NCBI GenBank assembly: GCA_008704415.1 | Contig: VXIS01000219.1 | Span: 1-64,000 of the forward strand | Direction of reading: 5' to 3' | Source of the DNA: Sphaerosporella brunnea | Taxonomy: Eukaryota > Ascomycota > Pezizomycetes > Pezizales > Pyronemataceae | DNA length: 64,000 nucleotides | Translations under genes and position numbers: made by a program | Part shown: one piece after another, positions 21,488-32,692 of the stretch | Layout of the letters: each line of letters opens with the position of its first letter | Numbering within the stretch: position 1 is the stretch's first letter | The notes under the pieces: generated by a model | What the model saw: the letters and a program-made list of their open reading frames with translations, nothing else | Databases searched by the model: none | Told to the model about the DNA's origin: nothing

Positions 21488-24400
21488 TTAGTTTCTATAT
21501 TCATCCCACCAGGGAACTTCATCATCCATCCAGTTTAAACTTTCCCCCGACGCATTGGACGAAAGCAAAAACTGTTCCAATCGCTGTTTGATCCCCTCGG
21601 CAATCTCTGGAGCCTCTGTCCCTCTACTGCCTCTCAGAAGACCCTCGATGGTTTTCCGAATCTGTCGCTCCGCAGTGATATTTCCGTGGACTCTTGCGGC
21701 TACCCCCAGTTCATACAGTACCACAAACCCCTGCTTCTTCCCATCCAATATACCTTTTTTCGACCCCGCAGAATTGACTTGGACATCGCTTAACAACCAA
21801 TCCAACAGGGTCGTCCCAAGTCCAATCTCTTCCAAGGCCTTTAGCCCAAGAAGAGACACCTTCACGAAACCTCGAACAATCAACGAATGCCCCCGCGTCC
21901 TCAGCCCAACCAATATCCATTCAGCGGTAAATCGCAATGACCATTCGGCTACATCGGTTTGCCCCGAATGGATGGCCTCCAAAAGCACTTTCTCCCTGTG
22001 TATCACCAGTCCTCTGATCATCGTTGCGTAATCCCCGTCGAGAAGTTTCTGCATGGCAAGGCCCATCGACGAGCGAAATCCCTCCAATAATCGCCCTCGA
22101 TTGGCGGATGACTGCAACCTTGTGTAGAGATCCTGAAAAAGCTCGAACAGTAGCCCCATGAGCTCTGTGCTCTTCACTTTTTGGATTGCATCGACTTGAC
22201 CTACGATGAGCTCGTAGAACCGCTCGACGAAAGGCACGTCTTCGTTCGCAACTGCCGTGTTGAGGATGGTTGCCCCAAATTTCATCATCAGACGCACAGC
22301 ATCTACGTCTCCGGTCTCAACTGTCTGGAATAGCGACCTGGCGGCTGTTTCCAAAGCTTGCATCTCGATTAGGTTTGTTGGACTCGAGGCTAAAGTAGGC
22401 GGTGATGTTGGCAATGAGGTTTCTTTTGGAGCCGGTATCGTTTTTGGTGTGCTTTCTTCCGGTACGGAGGAATCCGGGGCATATTGCAGTATCAACTTGA
22501 CGACATCTGAATGAGCCATCGCTTTTGCCAGAGTCAGGGCTCCACCAAAAGGGTCGCCCTTCAACTGTATTTCTGCTTCCGCGTTGAGCAGTAATTCCAC
22601 AACATCATAATGACCTCGGAAGGCTGCCGCATTCAATGCCGTGCCGGCACCTCCTCCGCTCGCATTTGGATCGGCGCCTGCAATCAGCAGTTGTTCAACC
22701 ACCTCAACACTTCCGAACGAGGCAGCTTCCTGGAGCGCATTCCCGTAACTCCGACCAGAATCGACATCGGCTCCGGCGTCTAACAGTTGTTTGACGATCA
22801 TCTGATCACCTTGCCATGCCGCAAGCCAGAGGGCGTCCATATCATCGCGAACCGGTAAGTTTGGGTCCGCGCCTGCATCTAGAAGGTGAGAAACACTGTT
22901 GCAAGACTGACCTTGGACTGCACCGAGTAGCGCGGTCCCAAGTTGCTCTTTCTCAGTTTGGATGACGTCGCGCTGCCTTTCAATCAAGCTTGTGACGATT
23001 TCTGTATGACCGCTCAACGCCGCAAGGCCCATAGGGTTGAATCCTTTGCTGTCGAGGGCTTTCATCTCAGCACCCGCATCCAAAAGACGCTGCACCGCCA
23101 CCGCGTGACCCTTCAAACATGCCCAATGAAGCGGGCTTCTTCCAAGGCTATCAGTAGCGTTGATAGTTTCAGGTTTTGCAGAGGCAAGTAAGGTCTCCAG
23201 AGGCCCTGAGAGTCCATAGAAGCTGGCGATATGAAGGGGTGCCGTTCTCTGCGGGAATCCATCGACAAGAGCTCGGAACCAGTACACCTGGAAGGCTAGA
23301 CTGATATTCACCGACAAGCTGAACAGAGACGACACTGAATTGGATAACTCCTCGTCTTCTTGTGGGCTCCTGAGATGTTCTGTCCAGGATACTGCCGCGT
23401 AGTCTAACAACGGATGCTCCTTGACGAACGTTTCAAACGAATCCCGACATTCGTAGAGTGTTTCGTAGGCCCACGGCCCGCGTGCAAAAGGATCGAACGA
23501 CAGATATGTAACGCACACATTTGCAATTTCGATGTGTGTTCTGTCGGTATCAATTATGAGCGCCGACTTCGAGAAGTCTTCTAAAGAGGTGGTGCGCAGT
23601 TCGCGGAGGAATTCCTGAACCGAAAAGTGGGCGAAACGGAAAATAGTAGTGCCGCCTTGTCTCTCAGCAACTACAAGGTTCATGCAGACTTCCAAGATTG
23701 CTTCTGGGGGGCATTTCGCTTCGATATCAAGGCGTCTCTCTGGAATACGGACCATCAGAGCTTCCGTCAGCTCTGCGACTGAAAGTGGTCGGACTGCACA
23801 CAGAATCCAGGCTATCACTCGTTTTGCGAGTTGCCGGTTCCGAGGAGCCTGTGCTTCGAGTTTTTTGAGGATTCGAAGGTATACCTCTTCATAACTATCC
23901 GGAAGCTCCTTCAATGCTTCTTTCACTGCGGAGACAGAGCTCCCTTGACAGATATCGGCGAGTTGAAGGTGAGCCCACAAGAACCTTCCGCTCAATTAGC
24001 ATGTGAACATGTCATTAACAGCCTCAAAGGTACTATTTCATACTGACATTCCTTGGGCTTTCTGCGTCAGGGTATCAATGATAAGTTGCTGCAGTGTGGG
24101 ATCTTCATCGATTGCATATTTCAACAGTCCGCCTTGGTTGATACTGCTTGCAAGTTGTGAGCTCACATAGGTCGTAATGTCGGATTGTGTGTCTGATCCC
24201 TCTACCGCGATGGTTGGAAAGGATTTCAGGGATGAATCAATATCTGAAGCACGCCTGCTTGAGATGAGCACTTTGATCCTTCCATGTCCAAGTTGAGCCG
24301 TGACTAATCCAATCAGAGCACGGACTAGATCTGATCTGGAATCCAGAGATCTGCCCTGGCCTTTTGGATTGGAGGGGCATTCATCCACTCCGTCAACGAG

Positions 24401-26281
24401 AAGAAAGGCGGTGTTGATTTCAGTCGACTCCAAAGCGTTCTTGAGGGCTGCTTTGACGTATTCAAAGGAGTGCCTCCCGGATGGCATCCCGCTCCGCTGG
24501 TGCCTTTTGAAGGCTTCCGTTACGAGCTCGGGTATCGAAGGTCGTGTAGCCACGATCTGCTTTAGCAATGTGGCCAGAATATTTGCTGGTTGGCGTGTCT
24601 TCTCGTCATCGAAGTTGCAATAGAAGTAAGCTACTGGGACACGTGTTGTATCCCCTTCATGCTCTTTTGACAACTCCTCAATGACCTTTGACCTTTTCCC
24701 AACTAATATATTAGCCTCATGCCCAGAATATCTGAAAGAGGGCAGTCGTACATCAACACCGATTTCCCACACCCAGCTATGCAGTTCCCGAACATCAGTC
24801 CTCCATAACAGCCTGGTCGAAAGTTACCAATCGGATACTTACGACTTCCGTGCAGCCACAGCAGCGAAGACCTTGGAGAATCCCTCCACTGAATAAATCT
24901 CTCTTTTCGTAAGAGCCAATCGCAAGTGTTCGCCGACCGGCGACTCCTTTCGTTTTCGTGCAGATCGGCATACGGCACTTGCGATAGCCACAGCAAGAGC
25001 TTCATGCGTTCGTCATCTATTGAATTTCTCCCGTCAGGCCATTATTCCAATCCAAAGACACATATCTGATGCACCACTCAAGGCAAAACTACCTTGGAAT
25101 TTTGCGGCTTCAACTGCATCATCAAGTAGCTTCCGGTGCCTCTCAAGCTTATCCAGAATGTCGCCGAATTCGATTGAAAATGGACTGACTGCTGCCCTAG
25201 CAATCCTTGCTATTTTAAGGTAAGCCAGGTGAAAACTAGGTGGTAACTATATCCATCATGATGTTCATACCCATCGCGTGTCTCTCGTAGTATTTCTTGG
25301 CCTGGGCACAGAACTCCCGTATGTCTTCATGTAACAACATCACAAGATCGTGTGCTGTTTTTCCGACCCCGGTGCCGTGATGTTTGTATGCATCCTGATA
25401 TGGCTGATAGATGTTGGAATATTCGATGATATCAGCCATCGATTCAGCAACTTTGGCAATCAACTCGGCATCGCTTCCGACAATCTGTCAAAGTCATCAG
25501 AGAAAGACCACTGGTCATGGACGGAACACGAAGCACTACCTGCAACAAAAGGCTAAACCCACCCCATGCCAGGGCGGCGACTGTGGGGTCGCTTTGAATC
25601 ATTATTCCAGCAATATTGGAATACTGTCTGATACGATTCAACACTGAGTCAATAGTCTCGCTCAATGGGACTTCAGTTCCGTCTTTTTTATGGTACTTGA
25701 GTTGTTTCGTCTTAAAAGCCTCCATCGCTTTCATGACAGCATTTATGTCGTTCTCCAGTCCTGAACTCTGGCCGGCGGGTGTCGCTGGACGGGAAATAAA
25801 AACAACAGGAGGGACCGACAAGTGGATCGGGGATGGCGATGTAACTGGCAACTGCGTCGTGCTGCTCGCCGAGGCTATCTGTGGTACTGTGTTTGCTGTC
25901 GGAGCTGTCGTTGGAGGAGCACTAACGGGACGGGATATTGGGTCTGCTCTTGACGTTGAAGCCGGCGGCGTTGTGGGCCTGCTGGTAGCCACAGTGGGCG
26001 GGGTAACCGGCGGTGATGGCCTCCTCATGCAAGTCAGAGACAGGCGACTCCTTCATAAATGTGAGAGTGGGTGGGTCAGGGTACCTGGGGGATTTCCTTC
26101 TCAACCGTCGCAGATTCTTTTTATCCAGTAGCTTCTCTCTGAGTTTCCCTCGGTCTTCATCGTCTAGTGTTGGCAGCCCCGGAGCAAGTCCTGCAGCAGA
26201 AGGCAGTGCTAGCATTACTTTCGTTGCTTTGGGGCCTGGCGTTAAACCGCCTAGAAATCCGGGAGAGAAAAAAGGAGGCAT
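21488..26281 (-). CDS. NACHT-ankyrin STAND (NLR-type) protein, 1450 aa, eight exons
   Basis: Exons in transcript order: 26281-26085, 26023-25540, 25484-25271, 25209-25093, 25016-24843, 24776-24752, 24692-24048, 23984-21488 (4353 nt, in frame throughout). Residues 1-66 are basic, 67-150 are Pro/Thr/Ser-rich, and 150-390 form a helical N-terminal domain of the kind found before fungal NACHT domains (AALAWGGFSLLLQ). The NACHT domain has Walker A GSPGCGKS (394-401), Walker B FLLVDGVDEC (500-509) and KVLISSRR (544-551). Eight ankyrin repeats span about 867-1124 (SPLHWACLKGHAVAVQRLLD is typical), followed by a helical C-terminus with no known domain. Such proteins act as nucleotide-switched receptors in fungal self/non-self recognition; the ligand is unknown. 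Exon 6 is only 25 nt. The first acceptor is ambiguous by one codon (26023 or 26020). Direct repeats lie on both sides. Confidence 0.9.
24752..24776 (-). other. 25-nt microexon carrying most of Walker A
   Basis: The upstream intron has a consensus GTAAGT donor (24842) and GCATAG acceptor. The downstream intron runs 24751-24693. Only this splicing restores G-S-P-G-C-G-K-S followed by VLMSKVIEEL, which fits the usual spacing of fungal NACHT domains. If it is skipped, both the frame and the nucleotide-binding loop are lost. Confidence 0.75.
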
Positions 26282-26800
26282 CTTGTCAGCTGCGTTTCGT
26301 TCGTACGGTGGATGACGGTTTTGCTCAGCGAACGGGCGGGTAGAGTGGACTAACAGGCCTGAATTGTGGGTGGAGAGCTATGGTGATTTATAAAATAGTT
26401 ACCCAGACTCCGATATCTCCTCTCCTTCTTCAGCAGGGTACCAGGGTGTGGCTTCGCCGCTGCACGCGCACGGGGGCCGATCAATCCTGTGTAAAAGTCT
26501 AATTCCCGTTGGTACATGCAGATCTATGATTCAATGCTTAAAAGCACATCTTTTCAGCTAGTCTTTCATTGGTGGTTGACCGCCTGAATTTCTTGTTTAT
26601 GCATGAAGACGATACATCACAGCATTCTGTGTGCGCAGGTTTTGGCCAATCACGCCTCGAGGGGCAATCGGCCGGCTTGACAAACGCACAAACGCCTTCG
26701 CTTTTTGGAATGCTGAATTAGAGAGCGCACCACCATCAAACAGCAATCTCGCGATCGAGCACAAGAATTTAGGCAACCAAAAACTTTGTTACAATAATTA

Positions 26801-27737
26801 TTCCTTTGTATGATGCATATGCATTCTAAATGTTACACAGCATGATTTATGTGATTGGAGAGTCTGTTCCCTGTTTTACGTCGGAATGGGTGACGTCGAA
26901 ACGATCTGATAGTCGGGGGGGCTCCTACACATAAGGCGGCTGATTCTCCGCTCTTATTCCTAAATGCGTTCCTCGCCGCTGCTCTCTACTCTGCTTCTCC
27001 CCGTGGCAATACCGCACAGTGACAAATGTGGCCATAAATATATCATTCGACACGTAAAACTTCGATTTTGAGAGAATTATCTGAGGATTAGAGGATGCTT
27101 TTACGCTTCAAGGGTTAGTAATTTGTTGTTGCGGGGCTGCGGGGTGCGGTCAAATTGGTGGAGGCCGTGCATTATCAATCTTCGGTTGAGTGCCAATTCG
27201 GCCTGAACATACAAACCACGACTCTTACGAACCTGTTCACACCGAAGTGGCGAGTCGCAGCGCAGTGATGGGCATCGAGCGCATTTCGAGGTATGCAGAG
27301 GGTCAGGAGGACGAGAGAGAACGCCAGGTGGGTGTGGATGTGTGATCGGCGGGATGATCGATTCGACGATCGAAGAGGGTGTGCTTGATCACATCTATGG
27401 ATAGTACAACGTCCGTTATCCCCACGTTGGCTTTCTCCCATCGACTTGGAGATCCTCGCGAGTGGTGAGATATCGCTGGTGCTGAGACCACCGGGACGAT
27501 ATCGCCGGGGCCGATATCAGGACGGAGACCCCCGAGGCCCACAGCTCTGAATGAGTAAATGCTGGACCGCACTGTCGAGGGCTGCGATCCGGGGGTGTAG
27601 TCCTCGGACGTGAGTGATATATAAGTATCGCGGGGCGCTGAACAGGCGTTATTACCAGGAAGCGACCGGGCCACATCTGAGAGCAGAAACTGTAGATACT
27701 GGTCATCATGTCACGATCGCAGGCCGCCGGGACTTGT
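26801..27737 (+). repeat. NLR-flanking direct repeat, copy 2
   Basis: Same orientation as copy 1 (19871-21029). The boundary block (ATTCCT, ATGCATATGCAT, TCTAAATGTTACAC) is followed at once by the body beginning GGAGAGTCTGTTCCCTG, so about 200 bases present in copy 1 are missing. Small differences, mainly single bases and short indels, separate the copies. It ends AGGCCGCCGGGACTTGT like copy 1. Confidence 0.8.
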
Positions 27738-28382
27738 TGTCCGGTAGATATTTGGAATTTTACTCCTGTCTCTAGTTGACTGCTGCAGCGCGGCAAATCC
27801 CGGCGCCTTTTCGAGCAAGTTGAGTAGTTCAAATTCCTCACCATTTATAAGTCCCCATTCGCAGCCTTTGGCCTGACTTTCTGGCCCGCTGAGAGTGGGT
27901 TCGGGCTGCAGTAAGTAGTCGACCTTTACTATCTACCTACCTAGGTAGGTACCTTGGTAATTGTTCTAGCTGCGCTGACGATATGACCGCAAGGTCAGAC
28001 TCCAGGGTCTACTACATGCTAACCGGGACTTTGAGGCGCTCCAGCTCTTTCTCAGACCAAGATGGCGACAAAGGGATGGCTGATTGGTTGCCATGGTCGG
28101 GGGAAACGTTTAAGGCGGATTGGATGGGAAATGGTGGGAGGTACACGAGCTGTTTGGTAGGTATACAGGACATACAAAATACCTACCGAACCTAGAGTCA
28201 CCCCTTTTCTAGGAATGCAGGCGCGGATAATAGCCCTCCAGGGTTCCCAAGGCTAATTCACGCGCTCTCACTCGACGTCTAGCCCAAAGCATCTGCACAG
28301 AGTTTTGGGCCAGGCTCACTGTCTCTGGTGAATATTTTACCTGCCCTTTGGCTGTATTTTCAGCCTCGTTGACCTGCAGCCC

Positions 28383-28735
28383 TTTGTTTATTTATTTATA
28401 AATCATCTAGCCTTTCGGCTATGGCCATATAGGAGGAGCAAAACCAACCAAACATAGCACCACAAAAGAACAAAAGAAATACAAAAGAAGGCCTCGTAGG
28501 TAAGCTGTATGTTGTGATAAAAGAATGTGTGATCTCCTCAAGATCACCTCTCAGTAACCTCCTCCATCCCTTAACTTTCGCGAGTTCCCTCACCCACTGG
28601 CATCCACGGAATGGGGCTCGAGGGGAATCATCCTGGCGAAACCAGACTGATTGTCTTATCATGGCAGGGCTAGACGGGCTCTTCCCCTGGAGTGTAACAT
28701 TTCCTCCCCGCTTTCCCACGCCTGCTTGATCAGGC
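28383..28735 (-). mobile_element. LINE 3'-end fragment with A-rich tail
   Basis: On the minus strand the sequence ends GGCCATAGCCGAAAGGC, then GATTTATAAATAAATAAA. A short GC hairpin followed by an A-rich tail resembles the ending of the 12.6-kb LINE (GGCCGCAAACGGCC then A-rich). The translated part shows no zinc knuckle. The 5' limit is a guess. Confidence 0.45.
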
Positions 28736-31700
28736 TCTCCTAGAATGAGCGTCGGTCAATTCTGATGATGATGCGAATCGGTGTGATTTTCGAACTCCCA
28801 ACGGGGGTGCACCGCTTGCTGTGCTGGCTCACAGCAAGCAGTGCGGGGTTGGGGATGCGCGACATGTCGTTGACCAAGTGACAGAGGTTGCTAGTCCCCA
28901 TCGTCTGTGGGGGGGTTGCTGAGGGTTCGATATCGCTTCCATTTTCATCGTCGTCGGTCGGTCTGTCGGCTCTGGCTCAAGGTACACTTGAAAAAACAAG
29001 CGGACACATTCACCACTCTTTCCATCGTGAAAAATGAATTCAAAGTGAGCGGGGCATTTGGTGTGCCAACGCACAGTCTGGGCATTTACAGATGGTTGTC
29101 GGAGGTGTGTTGACCCGCAGCCATGGTTCAACGCTCTGGAGAGATGCAATCAAAATACTCTGTAGATTCTCGAACCAAAGTCCTTACATTATTGTCTGCA
29201 TGCAGCCTATACCAGACCCAAGAAGAAGCGTATGGTGGCAAGACGAGTGACATTGAGTGATCGTGCCGAAGGTTCGGCTGACGGGCGGGTGGATACATCT
29301 AGCTATATACTTCTGTGGGAGAAGTAACGCGAGAGGGTATTGTAACATCTAGATTTTAAAGATTTCAGGAAAGTTCTCCTGGTGAATTCACTAATTGACG
29401 TGTACGAGGCTTGCTCACAGAACAGGAATCCAGGCTCTCCTGTGCGCGGGCATATGCGTTCGCCCGGACATGTTGACGATCACCATTCCGCCCACGGGCA
29501 GCTTCGCCGCCTGGTGCATCGCCCATCTGCCTGGGGCCGAAGGTGGTGTGCAGATATCCGAAAAGCCGCTGACGCGCGGCTAGACTTTTCGTTCCCTCGT
29601 TCCGTCGCACCCTCGTCTCCTAGGGGCTACGCGTTGTGGCCGTGACCGCGGCAAAGGAAGACCATTTTTCCGTAGCGCCTGGGCGGTACGGTGGTGACGG
29701 ACAGCCCTCGGGTTCATTCAATTTGCTGCTCAACTCAGCCATACAGTATATTCGAGTGATATTTTATGTTCTCATACATAGAATCGCACTCGAGGGGCTC
29801 ATTCCGGCAAAATTTCAAGTGGCTAGTGGTATCCAGATGATATACTTGATTTCTGAAGTTGTAGAATGTTATGCAAGATGCTTCTGTACAGATCTATGGA
29901 TTTATTTTGTCCACTTTATTTGTTGTGGCCGCGATGTCCGGGGTCAACTGGTTGGAGCTGGTTCTGGATGCTTGCAAATAACGTTGGAACTGTGGTGCAT
30001 CGCCCTCCTGCAGTGCCCGCATCATAGGTTCAATCCCCCTCACCCAGACTAGGTTTGAACAGATCAGAAGTTACAAGTACCCATCGATTATCCAGCCTCT
30101 AGAAGGGGAGTGCTAGCGGACAGATTTTTGTGGCATTCGAGGGTCAATCGGATTCTCGAGCAACTGGGGAACAGCGCGTGGCCATATCGCATATAAGGCA
30201 AGGCCAGGACACCTACGACATGCCCAGCAAGCCTATTGAGCAATTCAGACCGGCTTAGAATCAAGCCCAACCCGGCCTGGGAAGCGATGCCGGCGGCAGT
30301 TAACTGTAGTTAACCGTAGGCTGTGGCTCAGGATAATTGAACCACGGTGGCAACAACGGGTACCGAGAGAACCCGAAGTGAAGAACAAGATTCCCTCAAC
30401 CACGCCTCACGAGAAGCAAGACCCCCGAAACTACCAAAGACCTACACCTACGGTCCTACCGCATCGTTCAATGCCCGTATACACCGACCGGAACGCCCCA
30501 AGGCATAATGATTGTTATCGGAAAGGACGTTGAGGACACATGAAGTTAGGTGGAATCGTTTGAACTGTTTAGATGGCTCTGGCTCCTGTTACTAGGTCTC
30601 CACGCTCGCTACACATCGTGCAATCACCGATGATTACGTGCCCCAAGCAGCCGGTCAACTGTGGGCCCAGCCCATATCATGCACTGCTTCCGGGTGGCAT
30701 GTTTCGCCTAGGCTCCCGTGCATTGACACTTAACTTTTTGCGGTGGACTGCTGATCATACTTACGGACGGGGGCCAAAAAAGAGGCCGCTTACATACATC
30801 AGTGAAATTCAAGCGAGGCAGGGAGGAATGGGTATAGTGAATGAAAACCGGCGGAGCAGAGAGAAATTATGGTTTGTACATCAATAGAAATTGTTCTGTT
30901 TGCACCCAGGAGCGTGGACCTTGCTTGTGAAGGAGCCCAGCCCGTCTTTTTTAGCAGCCCAAGCAGCCCGACGGGTTGCCTGGCTACTAGAAACACTGCC
31001 CTTGTCCGGTAGTGGTGTGAAGGCAAAGATCTGGTACCGCGAGGTGCAAAGTCGAAAATCAACCTGACGGGAAAGGGGGGACCGCGACCGTTTCAGACAA
31101 CGTTTCTGGCTTCTGAACCCTTCTAAATTCCTGCGGGAAGTCTTCCATTACTTTCCCAATCTCAAGCGTGTAGATTATCCCGCTTTTGGCAAACAAGTGT
31201 TCTCCAGCACAAGCGACATGGCAGGGAGAGGATTGTGTAGGGCCGACATGCCTGCCACCAATTTCGATTACATAGGCCACTACCTAACTACAACGACATG
31301 CTAGGATTGCGCATGCGCTGGAATGGGAAAGAAAGGTGAGTGTGAGCTGCCCGTAGCTATTGGCCCATAGTATCTTTGAGAACCCATAAAAGCATGGTTA
31401 TAGACTCCGACAATTATGGGTTATGCATTTAATAACACTGATGCGCAGTAGCTGGAGTTTTGCGATGAGGTCGAAGGTGATAAGAGTTATTGCGACATGA
31501 TGTGGTGGCGGTTGCAGTTGGTTGAGGTGAACTGGTAGACCTCAAGCGAGTGACACACTATGCATCACCCCTTCAGAAATAGGGAAGTCGGCAACGTGAT
31601 GGACCGTGACAGGGGACTATGTGGGAGACGAAGAGATGGCAGTGGAGACCGTATGGTGAGAGTGAACACGGAAGCATATTACTAGCAATGTTTACAGATC

Positions 31701-32620
31701 TTCTGCGCCTCATGAATTTGGAAAATTAAAATAACGAACCCCGCCGCCGGACGAGATGAAAACCCCGCCCAGCAAACAAGAACTAGTGGAGTTGGCGCCT
31801 GAGTCTCCGTGAAGAATTACCGACGTCAGGAAGAGCGACGCAAGATGCCACTATTTAAGTGAATAAAGCACAGTTGATCAGCTCTTTCCACCCCAAGTCG
31901 GTCTCAGTGCTGTTGAAAGGTGACTCGCCGGCCGGTGGGAGTTGGTTTGTACGATTGGAATGTCGGGTTTCCCCCTTCCTTCAAGTTACTTTACCTCCAT
32001 TGAGCTCTCCTGTGACCGGACCGTCACGACCGGTTCCGTCACGGACCGTGATTCGACTTCCCTATTCAGAAAAAAACCCAGTTCGAGTGAACGGCAAAAG
32101 CTCAAAGTGGTGCCTTGAGATAGAACCTATGAATCCTACTTGGTTATATTCCTTTTTTCCCACTGCATTGTGGGGGCCTTTTTATAACTGCTTCAAGTCA
32201 CGGGAAATCACGAGTAGAACGAGTGGCGCTACAATACTTCACAGATTTCTTGTCTCCATGTGTTCTTTGTGGCAATCGATACATATGTGAACGCAGAACG
32301 CTGGGCAAGAACACATTGACCTGGAGACTTAGGCTTCATCTATCCGTCTGCAATTCACTCATCAGTTCGACTCGACATGAAGTTGTAACCACGCAGGCTG
32401 GAGGGGTGAGACATTATACTTCGCGGGTAAGCCGCGCTTCCCTGTTGTCGAGTGGCCCGACTCTGCTGGTTGCTGTCGACTTTGTGGTACTTCGACAGTG
32501 TGTGAGCGTCCTTGATTCCAGTCTCATCCTAGCTTCCCCCAGTGAGTTGCTCGGTCACACAGTTTGGTTTTGGCGGCATCGACAGCAGCCATGCTAAAAA
32601 GACAAAAAAGCTAAATCCAA

Positions 32621-32692
32621 AGGTCGTACCCGGAATCGAACCGAGATTACCGGAATCAGAATCCGATGTGCTAACCATTACACTATACAACC
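32621..32692 (-). tRNA. tRNA-Gln (anticodon CTG)
   Basis: A complete 72-base cloverleaf on the minus strand: acceptor GGTTGTA/TACGACC, D arm GTGT/GCAC, anticodon stem TCGGA/TCCGG with loop TTCTGAT (anticodon CTG), T arm CTCGG/CCGGG with TTCGATT, discriminator T. There is no intron. T runs lie downstream on the minus strand (A-rich plus strand at about 32596-32610), consistent with polymerase III termination. Confidence 0.93.

Larger units (their letters stand above)
26282..32620. other. Intergenic: direct repeat copy 2 and a LINE tail, no protein gene
   Basis: After the NLR promoter region come direct repeat copy 2 (26801-27737) and a minus-strand LINE 3' end (about 28383-28735). Inverted TAGGTAGG-type motifs occur near 27940-27953 and 28155-28190. 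The rest (28.7-32.6 kb) has no domain-bearing frame; a T-arm-like GGTTCAATCCC at about 30027 has no matching acceptor or anticodon arm. Confidence 0.5.

Noticed and set aside
19871..27737. Direct repeats read as LTRs of a retrotransposon carrying the NLR gene
   Set aside because: No TG...CA ends, no primer binding site or polypurine tract noted next to the copies, and the interior is an ordinary spliced gene on the opposite strand with no gag or pol.
30020..30045. T-arm-like GGTTCAATCCC suggesting a tRNA
   Set aside because: The flanking stem does not pair, and no D arm, anticodon arm or acceptor could be drawn.
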